Shown here piece by piece: positions 16,276-23,770 of a stretch of DNA of 64,000 nt (position 1 is the stretch's first letter; each line of letters opens with the position of its first letter). The stretch comes from Nocardioides humi (GTDB taxonomy: Bacteria > Actinomycetota > Actinomycetes > Propionibacteriales > Nocardioidaceae). Location of the stretch: the NCBI RefSeq assembly GCF_006494775.1, contig NZ_CP041146.1, positions 1,364,001-1,428,000 of the forward strand, written 5' to 3'. The position numbers were made by a program, and so were the translations under genes. The notes under the pieces are model-generated. The model was given only the letters and a program-made list of their open reading frames with translations, made no database searches and was not told the DNA's origin.

Positions 16276-16962
16276 GTGGAGTCGTGGGAGATGGTCATGC
16301 GCCTGGGGGTCGCGGCGGCCGCCGGACTCGCGCTGGGCCTCGAGCGACAGCGCGGGGCGCATCCCGCCGGGGCGCGCACCCATCTGCTCGTCGCGGTGGG
16401 TGCCTGCCTCTTCACGCTGGGCGGTGCCTACGGATTCCTCGACATCGACCGCGTGACCCCTTGGGACCCGGCGCGCATCGCGGCCCAGGTCGCCTCCGGC
16501 ATCGGGTTCATCGGCGCCGGCGCGATCTTGCAGGACGGCACCTCCACGCGCGGCCTGACGACCGCCGCGACGCTGTGGATCAGCGGCGCACTGGGGGTGT
16601 GCATCGGCGCCGGACTCATCGTGGAGACCCTGGCCGCCGAGGCCATCGTGATCGTCGCGCTGACCGCACTCACCGCGCTCAACGATCGGCGTACGCGGGC
16701 GCGCACCGTGCGCATGCGGCTGTCCGTCACCGCCCACGGGCAGCTGGTCCCGCAGCCCTTCTGGTCCGAGCTGATGACTCTCACCGGGGAGGTCGAGGAG
16801 GTACGCCGCGGCATCACGCACGAGGCAGGGCACCCGGACGACGTGGTCGAGGTGGTCTTCACCCGGCGGGCGAGTCCCCAGCAGGAGGACCTGCTCCAAT
16901 TCGTGGAGCCCCTCATGCTGCTCCCGACCGTGCGCGCGGTCGACCTCCAGCGGGTCGACTGA
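16276..16962 (+). CDS. MgtC/SapB family membrane protein
   Basis: 228 residues. The first ~135 residues hold about four hydrophobic helices with the MgtC signature GLALGLERQRGAHPAGARTH (about 16-35) and GIGFIGAGAILQDGTSTRGLTTAATLW (about 76-102). The last ~85 residues form a soluble ACT-like domain, as in longer MgtC/SapB proteins. MgtC-type proteins help growth at low magnesium and modulate the F-type ATPase or phosphate uptake in pathogens; in a likely soil organism the role is open. GTG 16276 is the first start that keeps the N-terminal helix complete. Divergent from the RpiR gene. Confidence 0.85.
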   Translation: MESWEMVMRLGVAAAAGLALGLERQRGAHPAGARTHLLVAVGACLFTLGGAYGFLDIDRVTPWDPARIAAQVASGIGFIGAGAILQDGTSTRGLTTAATLWISGALGVCIGAGLIVETLAAEAIVIVALTALTALNDRRTRARTVRMRLSVTAHGQLVPQPFWSELMTLTGEVEEVRRGITHEAGHPDDVVEVVFTRRASPQQEDLLQFVEPLMLLPTVRAVDLQRVD

Positions 16963-17570
16963 TCCCCCGCCCCGCCGGCCAGGAATGCGCGCAGCGTGTC
17001 CGCGTCGACGAACCGGTGGGAGCGCATGCCCAGCGCGGCGGCCGCATCGACGTTGCTGGGCGTGTCGTCGACGAACACGCACTCGCGCGGCTGCGCGCCC
17101 GCCGCCCGGCAGGCGGCGAGGAACGCTGCCGGGTCCGGCTTCGCGACGCCCAGGGCCGCCGTACCGACGACGACGTCCAGCTCCTCCTCCAGTCGCAGGC
17201 GTCGGAGGTCGGCGGCCAGGCGGGTGGTGGCGTTGGTCAGCAGGGCGACCGTGGCGCCTCGGCTCCTCAGCTCCCTCACGATCTCGAGGACCTCCGGCAC
17301 CACCGCGCCGGCCGGCTCCGACCAGTCGCGGACCACCAGCTCCGCGGCCGATCCGTGGCGGGCAGCCAGTCGCCGACCGATCTCGGCGCGCCACTGCTCG
17401 TCGGCCACCCGTCCGGTGACCGCCTCGCGCAGCAGATCGGCGTCCCGGAAGGCGACCGCCGCCAGGCTTCCCGCCGGAAGGCCGTGACGACGCTCCGCAC
17501 CGGCGACGATCTCGGGATCCCAGTACCGGAGCACGCCGTCGAGATCGATGACGACCACGCGCGCGGTCAC
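16963..17570 (-). CDS. HAD-family hydrolase (phosphatase-like), 3' end unclear
   Basis: From GTG 17570 the chain shows VVVIDLDGVLRYWD (motif I, nucleophile Asp), LLTNATTRLAADL (II), GVAKPDPAAFLAA (III, Lys) and VFVDDTPSNVDAAAALGM (IV): a complete HAD core of about 200 residues. The frame does not stop where the fold should end near 16963; it stays open to 16428, antisense across the MgtC gene, giving 380 residues whose last ~180 look like shadow sequence. I list the supported part only. Either the gene really overlaps, or base errors in the C runs near 16963-16980 hide the true stop. Substrate unknown. Confidence 0.7.
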
Positions 17571-17589
17571 CGCCCCGGGCTCGATTCGA

Positions 17590-17970
17590 TCACGCCCGAC
17601 TACTCGATCGCGCCTCGATCGCGCCGCGGACGATCTCCGCGACCCGCTGCTCGGTGACCTCGTCCAGCTCCTCGACGTACCACGCCGCGGGGATCAGCAG
17701 CCCGTCCCTGCCCCCGGCCGGCTCGAGCCTGGCCTTCTCGCTCACGCCGAGGCTCATCCGCTCGTCGTTGCGGAAGAACACGAGGACCGGGCTGCTCGCC
17801 GACGTGGCATAGCCGGGCATCCCGTACCAGATGCGCGGCTTGAGCTCGGGCGCCGCGGCGACGATCACGTCGTGCATGCGCTGCATGACGGCCCGTGCCG
17901 GCTCGTCCATGCCCGCGATCTTGTCGAGGACCTGCTGGAGGTTCCTGTCGTCCTTGGTGGCCACGATCAT
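17590..17970 (-). CDS. DUF1801 family protein
   Basis: 126 residues matching the YdhG-like DUF1801 fold: an N-terminal helix pair (VLDKIAGMDEPARAVMQRMHDVI), the conserved KPRIWYGMPGYA turn (about 44-55, with the W-Y-G-M-P core) and FFRNDERMSLGVS. Bacillus members were described as frataxin-like iron chaperones, but most remain uncharacterised. It follows the HAD gene on the same strand with 19 bases between coding regions. Confidence 0.8.
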   Translation of the reverse strand: MIVATKDDRNLQQVLDKIAGMDEPARAVMQRMHDVIVAAAPELKPRIWYGMPGYATSASSPVLVFFRNDERMSLGVSEKARLEPAGGRDGLLIPAAWYVEELDEVTEQRVAEIVRGAIEARSSSRA

Positions 17971-18058
17971 GTCCTTTCGTCAGTGAGACCGGCGCGCCGG
18001 AAGGCGCAGCACCCCACTCGGACATGTCCTGATCTGCTCAGGTCTCTCCGCAATGATT

Positions 18059-18076
18059 CAGGCGATCACTCGCCTG
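18059..18076. other. Short hairpin in the ychF-tail downstream region
   Basis: CAGGCGA and TCGCCTG are perfect 7-base arms around TCAC. It lies just beyond the stranded ychF 3' end (minus-strand sense), where the original ychF terminator would be expected, but no T tract follows. The rest of 17971-18129 shows no gene or clear signal. Confidence 0.25.
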
Positions 18077-18129
18077 GAAGCGCAGTAGGTGGCGCGTCTG
18101 ATCGCCACGCCGTTCACGCTAGCACGCGG

Positions 18130-18168
18130 TCACACGTTGAAGCGGAACTCCACGATGTTCGCGTCGGC
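18130..18168 (-). pseudogene. Displaced 3' end of ychF
   Basis: Read on the minus strand this stretch encodes ADANIVEFRFNV and a stop at 18130. VEFRFNV-stop is the typical C-terminus of the YchF/OLA1 GTPase TGS domain. The ychF gene in this window (ending at 21626) instead ends [10 protein letters not shown]. The natural reading is that an element inserted at the ychF 3' end, gave the gene a new tail and carried the old tail 3.5 kb away. Confidence 0.6.
18143..18168. repeat. Island attachment repeat, outer copy
   Basis: 26 bases that match 21645-21670 in the same orientation at all but 5 positions, with an exact 13-base core CGGAACTCCACGA (18143-18155 and 21645-21657). It marks the chromosome-distal border of the island inserted in ychF. 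Confidence 0.6.
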
Positions 18169-18234
18169 AGTCTCGAAGGTCGGGGCTACTCGATGTGTCG
18201 TGCAGATGGCGCACTGCCCTTGACCTTCACCGGC

Positions 18235-18957
18235 CTACGAAGGCTCTTCGCCTCTCACCACTTCGGCCTGTGTCACCCATCGCGCGAACAGGCTCCATGC
18301 CGCCAGCGTCTCCAACGCCTCTTGTTCGGTCAGGTCGTCCGCACCTACGTGGTTCAGTGGGTTCCGAACACCAGAAAACAGACCCTGCCCGAGCATGATC
18401 GCTCCGATGTGCCGGTCCTTGAACAAGTCCGGGTTCGACTCGTCGCACAGACGCAGACGCACCTTCCCGGGCTCGGGGGGTGATGTGCCGAACACCTCCT
18501 GCACCAACTTCGTCTCTCCGAGGTCAGGACGCTCAGCCTTCGCTTTCAACTGGGTGTTGACGTTGATCGCGGCAGCCCAGACAGCGGCGTCATGGTTGTC
18601 GCTCTCCCAGTGCGGTCGGGCAGCGTCCCAGACCCACGGATGGAGCGTGTCAGCCGCCAGGGCCGGGCCGGGCGACAACAAGCCCAGACGCTCTCGGACC
18701 TCGTAGCCTTCCTCTAGCTCGAAGATGAGCGAGCGCACGTCTCCGGCTTCCAGGGTCCAGCGGTAGCCGTTGTTCCACTTCTCCCAGACAGTGTCGGCAA
18801 CAAGGCGGACCCGGTTCCCAACGCGGTTGCGCTCTTCCTTCGTGCCTCGGGCACGTGTCTTCGGCCCGTGCGGTTCGCGCTCATCGTCGGGAATCGGCAC
18901 GCGCTCCTGTAGCCGAAGCCACTCCCGGCACTGCTCGATTGCCCACTCGGTATCCAC
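18235..18957 (-). CDS. TIGR02391 / Hypoth_Ymh family protein
   Basis: 240 residues from the chosen GTG at 18957. The C-terminal half fits the Hypoth_Ymh family: HPWVWDAARPHWESDNHDAA, AAINVNTQLKAKA, LVQEVFG and the strong IGAIMLGQGLFSGVRNPLNH motif (about 184-203). This all-helical family turns up on plasmids, prophages and in defence islands; its biochemistry is unknown. The frame is open to an ATG at 19071, but that extension is encoded inside an inverted duplication of a terminator, so I prefer the internal GTG. Codon use is less GC-extreme than neighbours, and the gene sits inside the island at ychF, beside a NYN nuclease gene. Confidence 0.65.
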   Translation of the reverse strand: MDTEWAIEQCREWLRLQERVPIPDDEREPHGPKTRARGTKEERNRVGNRVRLVADTVWEKWNNGYRWTLEAGDVRSLIFELEEGYEVRERLGLLSPGPALAADTLHPWVWDAARPHWESDNHDAAVWAAAINVNTQLKAKAERPDLGETKLVQEVFGTSPPEPGKVRLRLCDESNPDLFKDRHIGAIMLGQGLFSGVRNPLNHVGADDLTEQEALETLAAWSLFARWVTQAEVVRGEEPS

Positions 18958-19034
18958 GTCTACGATTCTCGCAGCGAGCACCGACAAGCTCCGACACTTC
19001 GGGAAGAAGGAACTCAGGGTCCGACTCTTCCCGA

Positions 19035-19157
19035 CCTCGTGGGCCGGGTCTGCGCCACCGGGTAGGCTCATCCGGCGGCCGGACCATGTCCGGCTTGCGT
19101 ACCGCCGGATGAGCCTACCCGGTGGCGCAAGCCCAAAAAAAGACCCGGCCCACGAGG
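19035..19157. repeat. Long imperfect palindrome between the island genes
   Basis: Two nested perfect inverted repeats: 28-base arms at 19051-19078 and 19102-19129, and 16-base arms at 19035-19050 and 19142-19157. The right side holds 12 extra bases (19130-19141, ending in seven A) missing from the left. The left arm therefore looks like an inverted copy of the NYN terminator region with the T tract deleted. Transcripts through it would fold into a very stable hairpin. Confidence 0.85.
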
Positions 19158-19165
19158 GGCCGGGT
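19135..19165 (-). terminator. Rho-independent terminator of the NYN gene
   Basis: On the minus strand a perfect 9-base stem (19057-type arms at 19157-19165 and 19143-19151, loop of 5) is followed by one C and seven T (19141-19135). It lies 75 bases after the NYN stop. Confidence 0.8.
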
Positions 19166-19239
19166 GAGTAACTGAGTGAAGAGTAGCGCGCCTACGCACA
19201 CGCGTCCAAGTACACCCACATCTGTGCGTGTCTGCTACG

Positions 19240-19974
19240 TCACCAACCCCGTGGCTTCGTGTACGTTCCGGCCGGGTCTGGCAACTGGTTCGACAGGTAG
19301 GTGGGCGGCTTCAGCTTCCACCACCAGTGGTTGCCGACTCCGTCGGACTTTTTTCCAGTGAGGTCACCTGCGGTGTAGCCATCACGGGGGTTGATCAGAC
19401 CAACAGGGACACGGTTGCGTACTTCCTTAATCGGGAACGCCAAGTCGCTGTCGTTCGACACGACCACCGCCGCGTCAACGACTCCGGATGTCACATCGAA
19501 GATCAGGTGCGAAGCAACGTTGACATCACTGCCCTTCTCCTCAAGGTGCAAGTAGCTGACCATGAACTCAGCGTCGGGCACTTTCCGTCCGCTCGCGTCT
19601 CGGACCATCACCGGCCAGTTCGAGGTAGTCAGCACTGGCCGACGAGTCGCCGGATCTTGGGTGGCAAGCAGGCCGTTCTTAACCCTGGCGACGTAGTTGC
19701 CGTACTCGATGTGGTCCACGGAGTTCGTTGCCAGGAGTGCCTTCAGGTAGACGTCCTGATCCTGATGCGCGGATGGGTTGGTAACTGCATCCACACGTGC
19801 CGTGCAGTAGACGATCCGCTCGATCGATGCGTTGGGCCACTGACCTTGCCTCGCGATGACGTCAGCCACGAGCGATCGCACGTCGATCCACCGCCACCCT
19901 GCTGTGCCGCGTCCACACTGGGACCGACCTCCGTAGTAGAGGTTGTAGCCATCCACGTATACGCCGACTCGCAT
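19240..19974 (-). CDS. NYN-domain (PIN-like) putative ribonuclease
   Basis: 244 residues. The N-terminus VGVYVDGYNLYYGG (about 3-16) gives the first acidic site residue and the Asn typical of NYN domains (Asp 8, Asn 11), and AAVVVSNDSDLAFPIKEVR (about 168-186) gives the second acidic cluster, NDSD. NYN proteins of the LabA/DUF88 group are metal-dependent RNases fold-related to PIN toxins. The gene ends in a strong terminator and has the palindrome ACATGCTG/CAGCATGT 67 bases upstream. It shares the ychF island with the Hypoth_Ymh gene on the same strand. An antiphage or toxin-like function is possible but inferred from context only. Confidence 0.8.
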   Translation of the reverse strand: MRVGVYVDGYNLYYGGRSQCGRGTAGWRWIDVRSLVADVIARQGQWPNASIERIVYCTARVDAVTNPSAHQDQDVYLKALLATNSVDHIEYGNYVARVKNGLLATQDPATRRPVLTTSNWPVMVRDASGRKVPDAEFMVSYLHLEEKGSDVNVASHLIFDVTSGVVDAAVVVSNDSDLAFPIKEVRNRVPVGLINPRDGYTAGDLTGKKSDGVGNHWWWKLKPPTYLSNQLPDPAGTYTKPRGW

Positions 19975-20040
19975 GCGCTGAAGGATAGGTGCAACTGAGT
20001 CGCCCTATGCATGTGTAGACGTCACTGAGCAAAGGAAGCA

Positions 20041-20061
20041 ACATGCTGTGTCCCAGCATGT
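20041..20061. promoter_or_regulatory. Inverted repeat upstream of the NYN gene
   Basis: ACATGCTG (20041-20048) and CAGCATGT (20054-20061) are perfect 8-base arms with a 5-base gap, 67-87 bases before the NYN start. It is a plausible operator. The rest of 19975-20171 shows no gene. Confidence 0.35.
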
Positions 20062-20171
20062 CGTTCGCGATTCCGGCAGTGGAGAGACGAGGCGTTCGTT
20101 AGGTGCTGGCGCGCAGACTTGACGGTGCGAGTGGGGACGGGCTGCCAAGCGGCCACCTCGGGTACCGCAGG

Positions 20172-20180
20172 CGCTGGCAA
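20172..20180. repeat. Target-site duplication of the IS256 element, left
   Basis: CGCTGGCAA is repeated exactly at 21587-21595. Nine bases is the usual duplication length in this family. Confidence 0.85.
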
Positions 20181-20212
20181 GTAAGAGTCCCCGGGAGTGG
20201 TGGGGTTTGAGG
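20181..20212 (+). repeat. IS256 left terminal inverted repeat
   Basis: Starts GTAAGAGTCCCC and ends GTGGGGTTTGAGG; pairs with 21555-21586 at 25 of 32 positions. Confidence 0.85.
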
Positions 20213-20302
20213 GACCAGCGGCGAGGCGTCAGCACGTAGGCGGCCATCGGCGGGATCTTCGGTGTGAACGACCAAGAACACACTGAAGAAGGAGTCCCTC
20301 CG

Positions 20303-21541
20303 ATGGCCTTGCCCCAGTCTGCCCTGTCCGAGATCCTCGACGCGTTTCGTGCCGGTGATGGTGTCGACCTGATCCGTGAATCGGTCCGTGTCGCGCTCCA
20401 GGAGCTGATCGAACTCGAAGCGACCGAACGGATCGGCGCCGCGCCCTACGAGCGCACCGAGGACCGCACCAACGAGCGCAACGGCCACCGGACGCGGCCG
20501 TTGACCACCAAGGCCGGCGACGTCGAGCTGCGGATCCCCAAGCTCCGCAAGGGATCGTTCTTCCCGATCATCCTCGAACCCCGCCGCCGCATCGACCAGG
20601 CGCTCTACGCGGTGGTGATGGAGTGCTACGTCCACGGCATCTCCACGCGCAGCGTCGACGACCTGGTCGAAGCGATGGGCGGCTCCGGGATCTCCAAGTC
20701 CGAGGTCTCCAGGATCTGCGCCAACCTCGACGAGACCGTCGGCGCGTTCCGCACCCGCACCCTGGACCACGTCGAGTTCCCCTACATCTACCTCGACGCG
20801 ACCTACCTCCACGTCCGCAACAAGCCCGGCAAGGGTGGCCAAGTCGTGTCCATGGCCGTGGTCGTCGCGACCGGCGTTACCGCCCGTGGGGACAGGGAGA
20901 TCCTCGGACTGGACGTCGGCGACAGCGAGGACGAGACGTTCTGGCGAGCGTTCCTGCTCAGCCTCAAGCAGCGAGGTCTGGGCGGGGTACAACTGGTGAT
21001 CAGCGACCAGCACTCCGGGCTAGTCGCAGCCCTGTCCCGAGCGTTCCAGGGCGTCGCGCACCAACGGTGTCGTGTCCACTTCGCCCGCAACCTCCTCGCC
21101 CACGTCCCCAAGGGTCAGGCCGACTACGTCGCCGCAGCGTTCCGGATGATCTTCGCCCAAGCCAAGCCAGCCGACATCGACGCGGCCTGGGACCGCACCC
21201 GTGAGGAGTTCGCCCTCAGGTGGCCCAAGATCGGTCCCTACATGGACGACGCGAAGACCGAGGTCCTCGCCTTCACCGCGTTCCCGCGCGAGCACTGGCG
21301 CAAGATCTGGTCGACCAACCCGCTCGAGCGGGTCAACAAGGAGATCAAGCGCCGCTCCCGCGTCGTGGGGATCTTCCCCAACCCCGCTGCGGTCATCAGG
21401 CTGGTCGGAGCCGTGCTGATCGACATGCACGACGAGTGGATCGCCGCCGATCGCCGCTACCTGTCTGAAGGCTCGATGGCGAAGCTCTACGAGACCAGCG
21501 ATACTGACCCCGTCGCCGCCATCGAGGGCAGCGACTCGTAG
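20303..21541 (+). CDS. IS256-family transposase (Mutator-type DDE)
   Basis: 412 residues, the normal length. Motifs: IYLDATYLHVR with the first catalytic Asp (about residue 167), LVISDQHSGLVAAL with the second (about 236), and the family region HQRCRVHFARNLLAHVPK (C-x2-H after the second Asp); the terminal STNPLERVNKEIKRR carries the catalytic Glu. ATG 20303 is chosen over the upstream in-frame start because AAGGAG sits 8 bases before it and the homologous N-terminus is MALPQSALSE-like. It would catalyse cut-out/copy-out transposition via a circular intermediate. Intact, so the element may be active. Confidence 0.95.
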   Translation: MALPQSALSEILDAFRAGDGVDLIRESVRVALQELIELEATERIGAAPYERTEDRTNERNGHRTRPLTTKAGDVELRIPKLRKGSFFPIILEPRRRIDQALYAVVMECYVHGISTRSVDDLVEAMGGSGISKSEVSRICANLDETVGAFRTRTLDHVEFPYIYLDATYLHVRNKPGKGGQVVSMAVVVATGVTARGDREILGLDVGDSEDETFWRAFLLSLKQRGLGGVQLVISDQHSGLVAALSRAFQGVAHQRCRVHFARNLLAHVPKGQADYVAAAFRMIFAQAKPADIDAAWDRTREEFALRWPKIGPYMDDAKTEVLAFTAFPREHWRKIWSTNPLERVNKEIKRRSRVVGIFPNPAAVIRLVGAVLIDMHDEWIAADRRYLSEGSMAKLYETSDTDPVAAIEGSDS

Positions 21542-21554
21542 GCACCGAGGATCA

Positions 21555-21586
21555 CCTCAAAGCCCACCACCCCGCGGGGCTCTGTC
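21555..21586 (-). repeat. IS256 right terminal inverted repeat
   Basis: Begins CCTCAAAGCCCACC 13 bases after the transposase stop; complement of the left end at 25 of 32 positions. Confidence 0.85.
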
Positions 21587-21595
21587 CGCTGGCAA
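21587..21595. repeat. Target-site duplication of the IS256 element, right
   Basis: CGCTGGCAA, identical to 20172-20180. Confidence 0.85.
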
Positions 21596-21625
21596 TGGCG
21601 ACTCAGGAGCGTCGGGCCGAGACGA

Positions 21626-22704
21626 TCAAGATGTCTTATTGTGACGGAACTCCACGACGTCCCCGTCGGCCATGACGTAGTCCTTGCCCTCCATCCGCAC
21701 CCGGCCGGCCTCCTTGGCCTTGGCCATGGACCCCGCGGCGACGAGATCGTCGAACGAGACGACCTCGGCCTTGATGAAGCCCTTCTGGAAGTCGGTGTGG
21801 ATGACGCCGGCGGCCTCGGGGCGGTGGCGCCCTTGGGGATGGTCCAGGCGCGGGACTCCTTGGGGCCGGCGGTGAGATAGGTCTGGAGACCGAGGGTGTC
21901 GAAGCCGACCCGGGCGAGGACCTCGAGGCCGGGCTCGGTCACGCCGGCCTCCGCCAGGAACTCCGCGGCCTCCTCGTCGTCGAGCTCGATCAGCTCGGCC
22001 TCGAACTTGGCGTCGAGGAAGATCGCCTCGGCGGGAGCCACGAGCTCGCGCATCCTGTCCTTCAAGGACTCGTCCTGGAGCTCGTCGGCGTCGCAGTTGA
22101 AGACGTAGATGAACGGCTTGGCGGTGAGCAGCGACAGCTCGCGCAGCAGGGCGCGGTCGATGGAGGTGGCGATGATCGGCGTACCCGCCTCCAGCGCCTC
22201 CTTCGCCGCACGCGCGGCCTCCAGGTTGGCGGCGAGGTCCTTGACCTTGCGCGCCTCCTTCTCCAGCCGTACGACGGCCTTCTCGACCGTCTCCAGGTCC
22301 GCGAGGATCAGCTCGGTCTGGATGGTCGCGATGTCCGAGCCCGGGTTGACCTCGCCGTCGACGTGGGTGACGTCCTCGTCGCGGAAGACGCGGGTCACCT
22401 GGCAGATGGCGGCGGACTCGCGGATGTGGGCGAGGAACTTGTTGCCGAGGCCCTCGCCCTGCGAGGCGCCGCGAACGATGCCGGCGATGTCGACGAACTC
22501 CACGGTCGCGGGCAGCTGGCGCTCGGAGCCGAAGATCTCGGCGAGCCTCGCGAGGCGCGGGTCGGGCACGCCCACGACGCCGACATTGGGCTCGATGGTG
22601 GCGAACGGGTAGTTCGCCGCGAGGACGTCGTTCTTGGTCAGCGCGTTGAAGAGCGTCGACTTGCCCGCGTTGGGGAGACCGACGATGCCGATGGTGAGTG
22701 CCAC
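21626..22704 (-). CDS. ychF: Redox-regulated ATPase YchF (OLA1), apparent frameshift and altered C-terminus
   Basis: From GTG 22704: [18 protein letters not shown] (P-loop), [10 protein letters not shown] (switch I), [19 protein letters not shown] (G3), FNCDADEL (atypical NxxE-like G4 of ATP-preferring YchF). The frame breaks after IPKGATAP; one extra base in the G run at 21818-21821 gives [20 protein letters not shown] and a full TGS domain, 359 residues in all. The final residues are EFRHNKTS instead of the usual EFRFNV; the usual tail lies at 18130. YchF binds ribosomes and is linked to stress responses. The changed tail comes from the island at the 3' end. Confidence 0.9.
21645..21670. 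repeat. Island attachment repeat, ychF copy
   Basis: Lies inside the last codons of ychF and matches 18143-18168 directly, with the exact core CGGAACTCCACGA. It marks the gene-side border of the island. Confidence 0.6.
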
Positions 22705-22732
22705 GGGCGCTGAGTCTAGGGCGGTACGACGA

Positions 22733-22760
22733 AGGGGCCCGAATCACCGCCGGGCCCCCT
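22733..22760 (-). terminator. Hairpin between the protease gene and ychF
   Basis: AGGGGCCCG (22733-22741) pairs with CGGGCCCCCT (22751-22760). On the minus strand it follows the protease stop by about 30 bases and is followed by a short TTCGTCG. Weak T tract, so a modest terminator. Confidence 0.5.
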
Positions 22761-22791
22761 CGCCGCTCACCGAGCGCTCACCAGCGACGGC

Positions 22792-23619
22792 TCAGGAGCC
22801 GTACAGGGCCCGTACGCCGGCCGCGTCGGAGGCCTGGAACTCCAGGTCGGCCGAGCTGCCGTTGCACTGGGGGTAGTGCATGATCGACGCCGCGTCGTAC
22901 GGCGTCAGGGGTCGCCAGCTGCTGTCCTCGAAGCAGGTGCCCGCCTCCGGGCGGGTGTGCTCGTGGCGGAACCCGAGCGCGTGACCGAGCTCGTGGCCGA
23001 GGATGTCGCCGGGCTCCCAGCTGCCGGAGCTCCAGATGGAGTCGGCGACGAGCACGTTGCGCTGGCTCTCGGGGGTGCTGGGGAAGAAGGCGCGCGCGAT
23101 GTACTGCGACGTCACGACCGGCTCGACGGAGAACAGCACGCTGCTGTTGGCCGTGGTGCACGCGCCGTCCTGGGCGGGCACGTAGACGAAGTCGATCCGC
23201 GAGCTGGCGCTCTCCCACAGGCCGGCGCCGGCGCTCATCGCGGCGACGACGTCGGCGTGCCGCGAGCCGAACCGCGTGCTGACGCAGTAGGTGAGGCTGA
23301 GCGCCTGCGCGGCGCTCCACTTGTCGTCGCGGCCGTCGGTGGTGTTGACGACGAGGCTGGTGTCCTTGCCGGCCTTGCCGCGCTTGCCGACCATGCGGTC
23401 GTAGAACGCCCGCAGCTCGGCCCTGGTGCTGATCACCTCGTCGCCGTTGACGACATAGGCGCCGTCGACGTCGACGTACGTCGCGGCCTCGAACTGGCTG
23501 AACGTCGGCACGTCCGCGGTGCTGTCGGCACCCGCGGACGTCGACACCGCCGCGCCCGCGAGGGCGGCGACGAGGCACGCGACCCCGGCGGAGATCTTGT
23601 GGACCCGAGAGGAGAACAT
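22792..23619 (-). CDS. Secreted matrixin-like zinc metalloprotease
   Basis: 275 residues. Residues 1-32 are a Sec signal peptide (KISAGVACLVAALAGAAVS ... AGA). The zinc site HELGHALGFRHEH (about 213-225) is the metzincin HExxHxxGxxH motif, and SIMHYPQC (about 246-253) is the following Met-turn. Several cysteines (YCVS, GACT, GTCF, PQC) suggest disulphides in the exported enzyme. ATG 23619 has AGGAGA close upstream. A secreted scavenging protease is likely; the substrate is unknown. Single gene with a hairpin behind it. Confidence 0.88.
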   Translation of the reverse strand: MFSSRVHKISAGVACLVAALAGAAVSTSAGADSTADVPTFSQFEAATYVDVDGAYVVNGDEVISTRAELRAFYDRMVGKRGKAGKDTSLVVNTTDGRDDKWSAAQALSLTYCVSTRFGSRHADVVAAMSAGAGLWESASSRIDFVYVPAQDGACTTANSSVLFSVEPVVTSQYIARAFFPSTPESQRNVLVADSIWSSGSWEPGDILGHELGHALGFRHEHTRPEAGTCFEDSSWRPLTPYDAASIMHYPQCNGSSADLEFQASDAAGVRALYGS

Positions 23620-23770
23620 GCAAGAACCTTTCGATGGAAGGGATGGTTCGCGCTCATCGAAACGCCGCCACCCCGCCTGCGACAAGAGATCCTGCGGCTC
23701 AGAAAGGAGCAAGGCCCGCGGTTGCACGAAGGTGAACCACGGACCCTGCGGAAGGTCTCGGTAGAGCCGC

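Larger units (their letters stand above)
20181..21586 (+). mobile_element. IS256-family insertion sequence, complete
   Basis: 1406 bases bounded by 32-base terminal inverted repeats (20181-20212 and 21555-21586) that match at 25 of 32 positions, and flanked by perfect 9-base direct repeats CGCTGGCAA. It holds a single intact transposase gene. Removing the element and one repeat copy rejoins the sequence upstream of the NYN gene to the ychF tail region, so the IS landed inside the pre-existing island. Confidence 0.93.

Noticed and set aside
18958..19071. N-terminal extension of the Hypoth_Ymh protein from ATG 19071
   Set aside because: The extra residues are encoded by the inverted copy of a terminator region, have no family similarity and no ribosome site is visible before the ATG.
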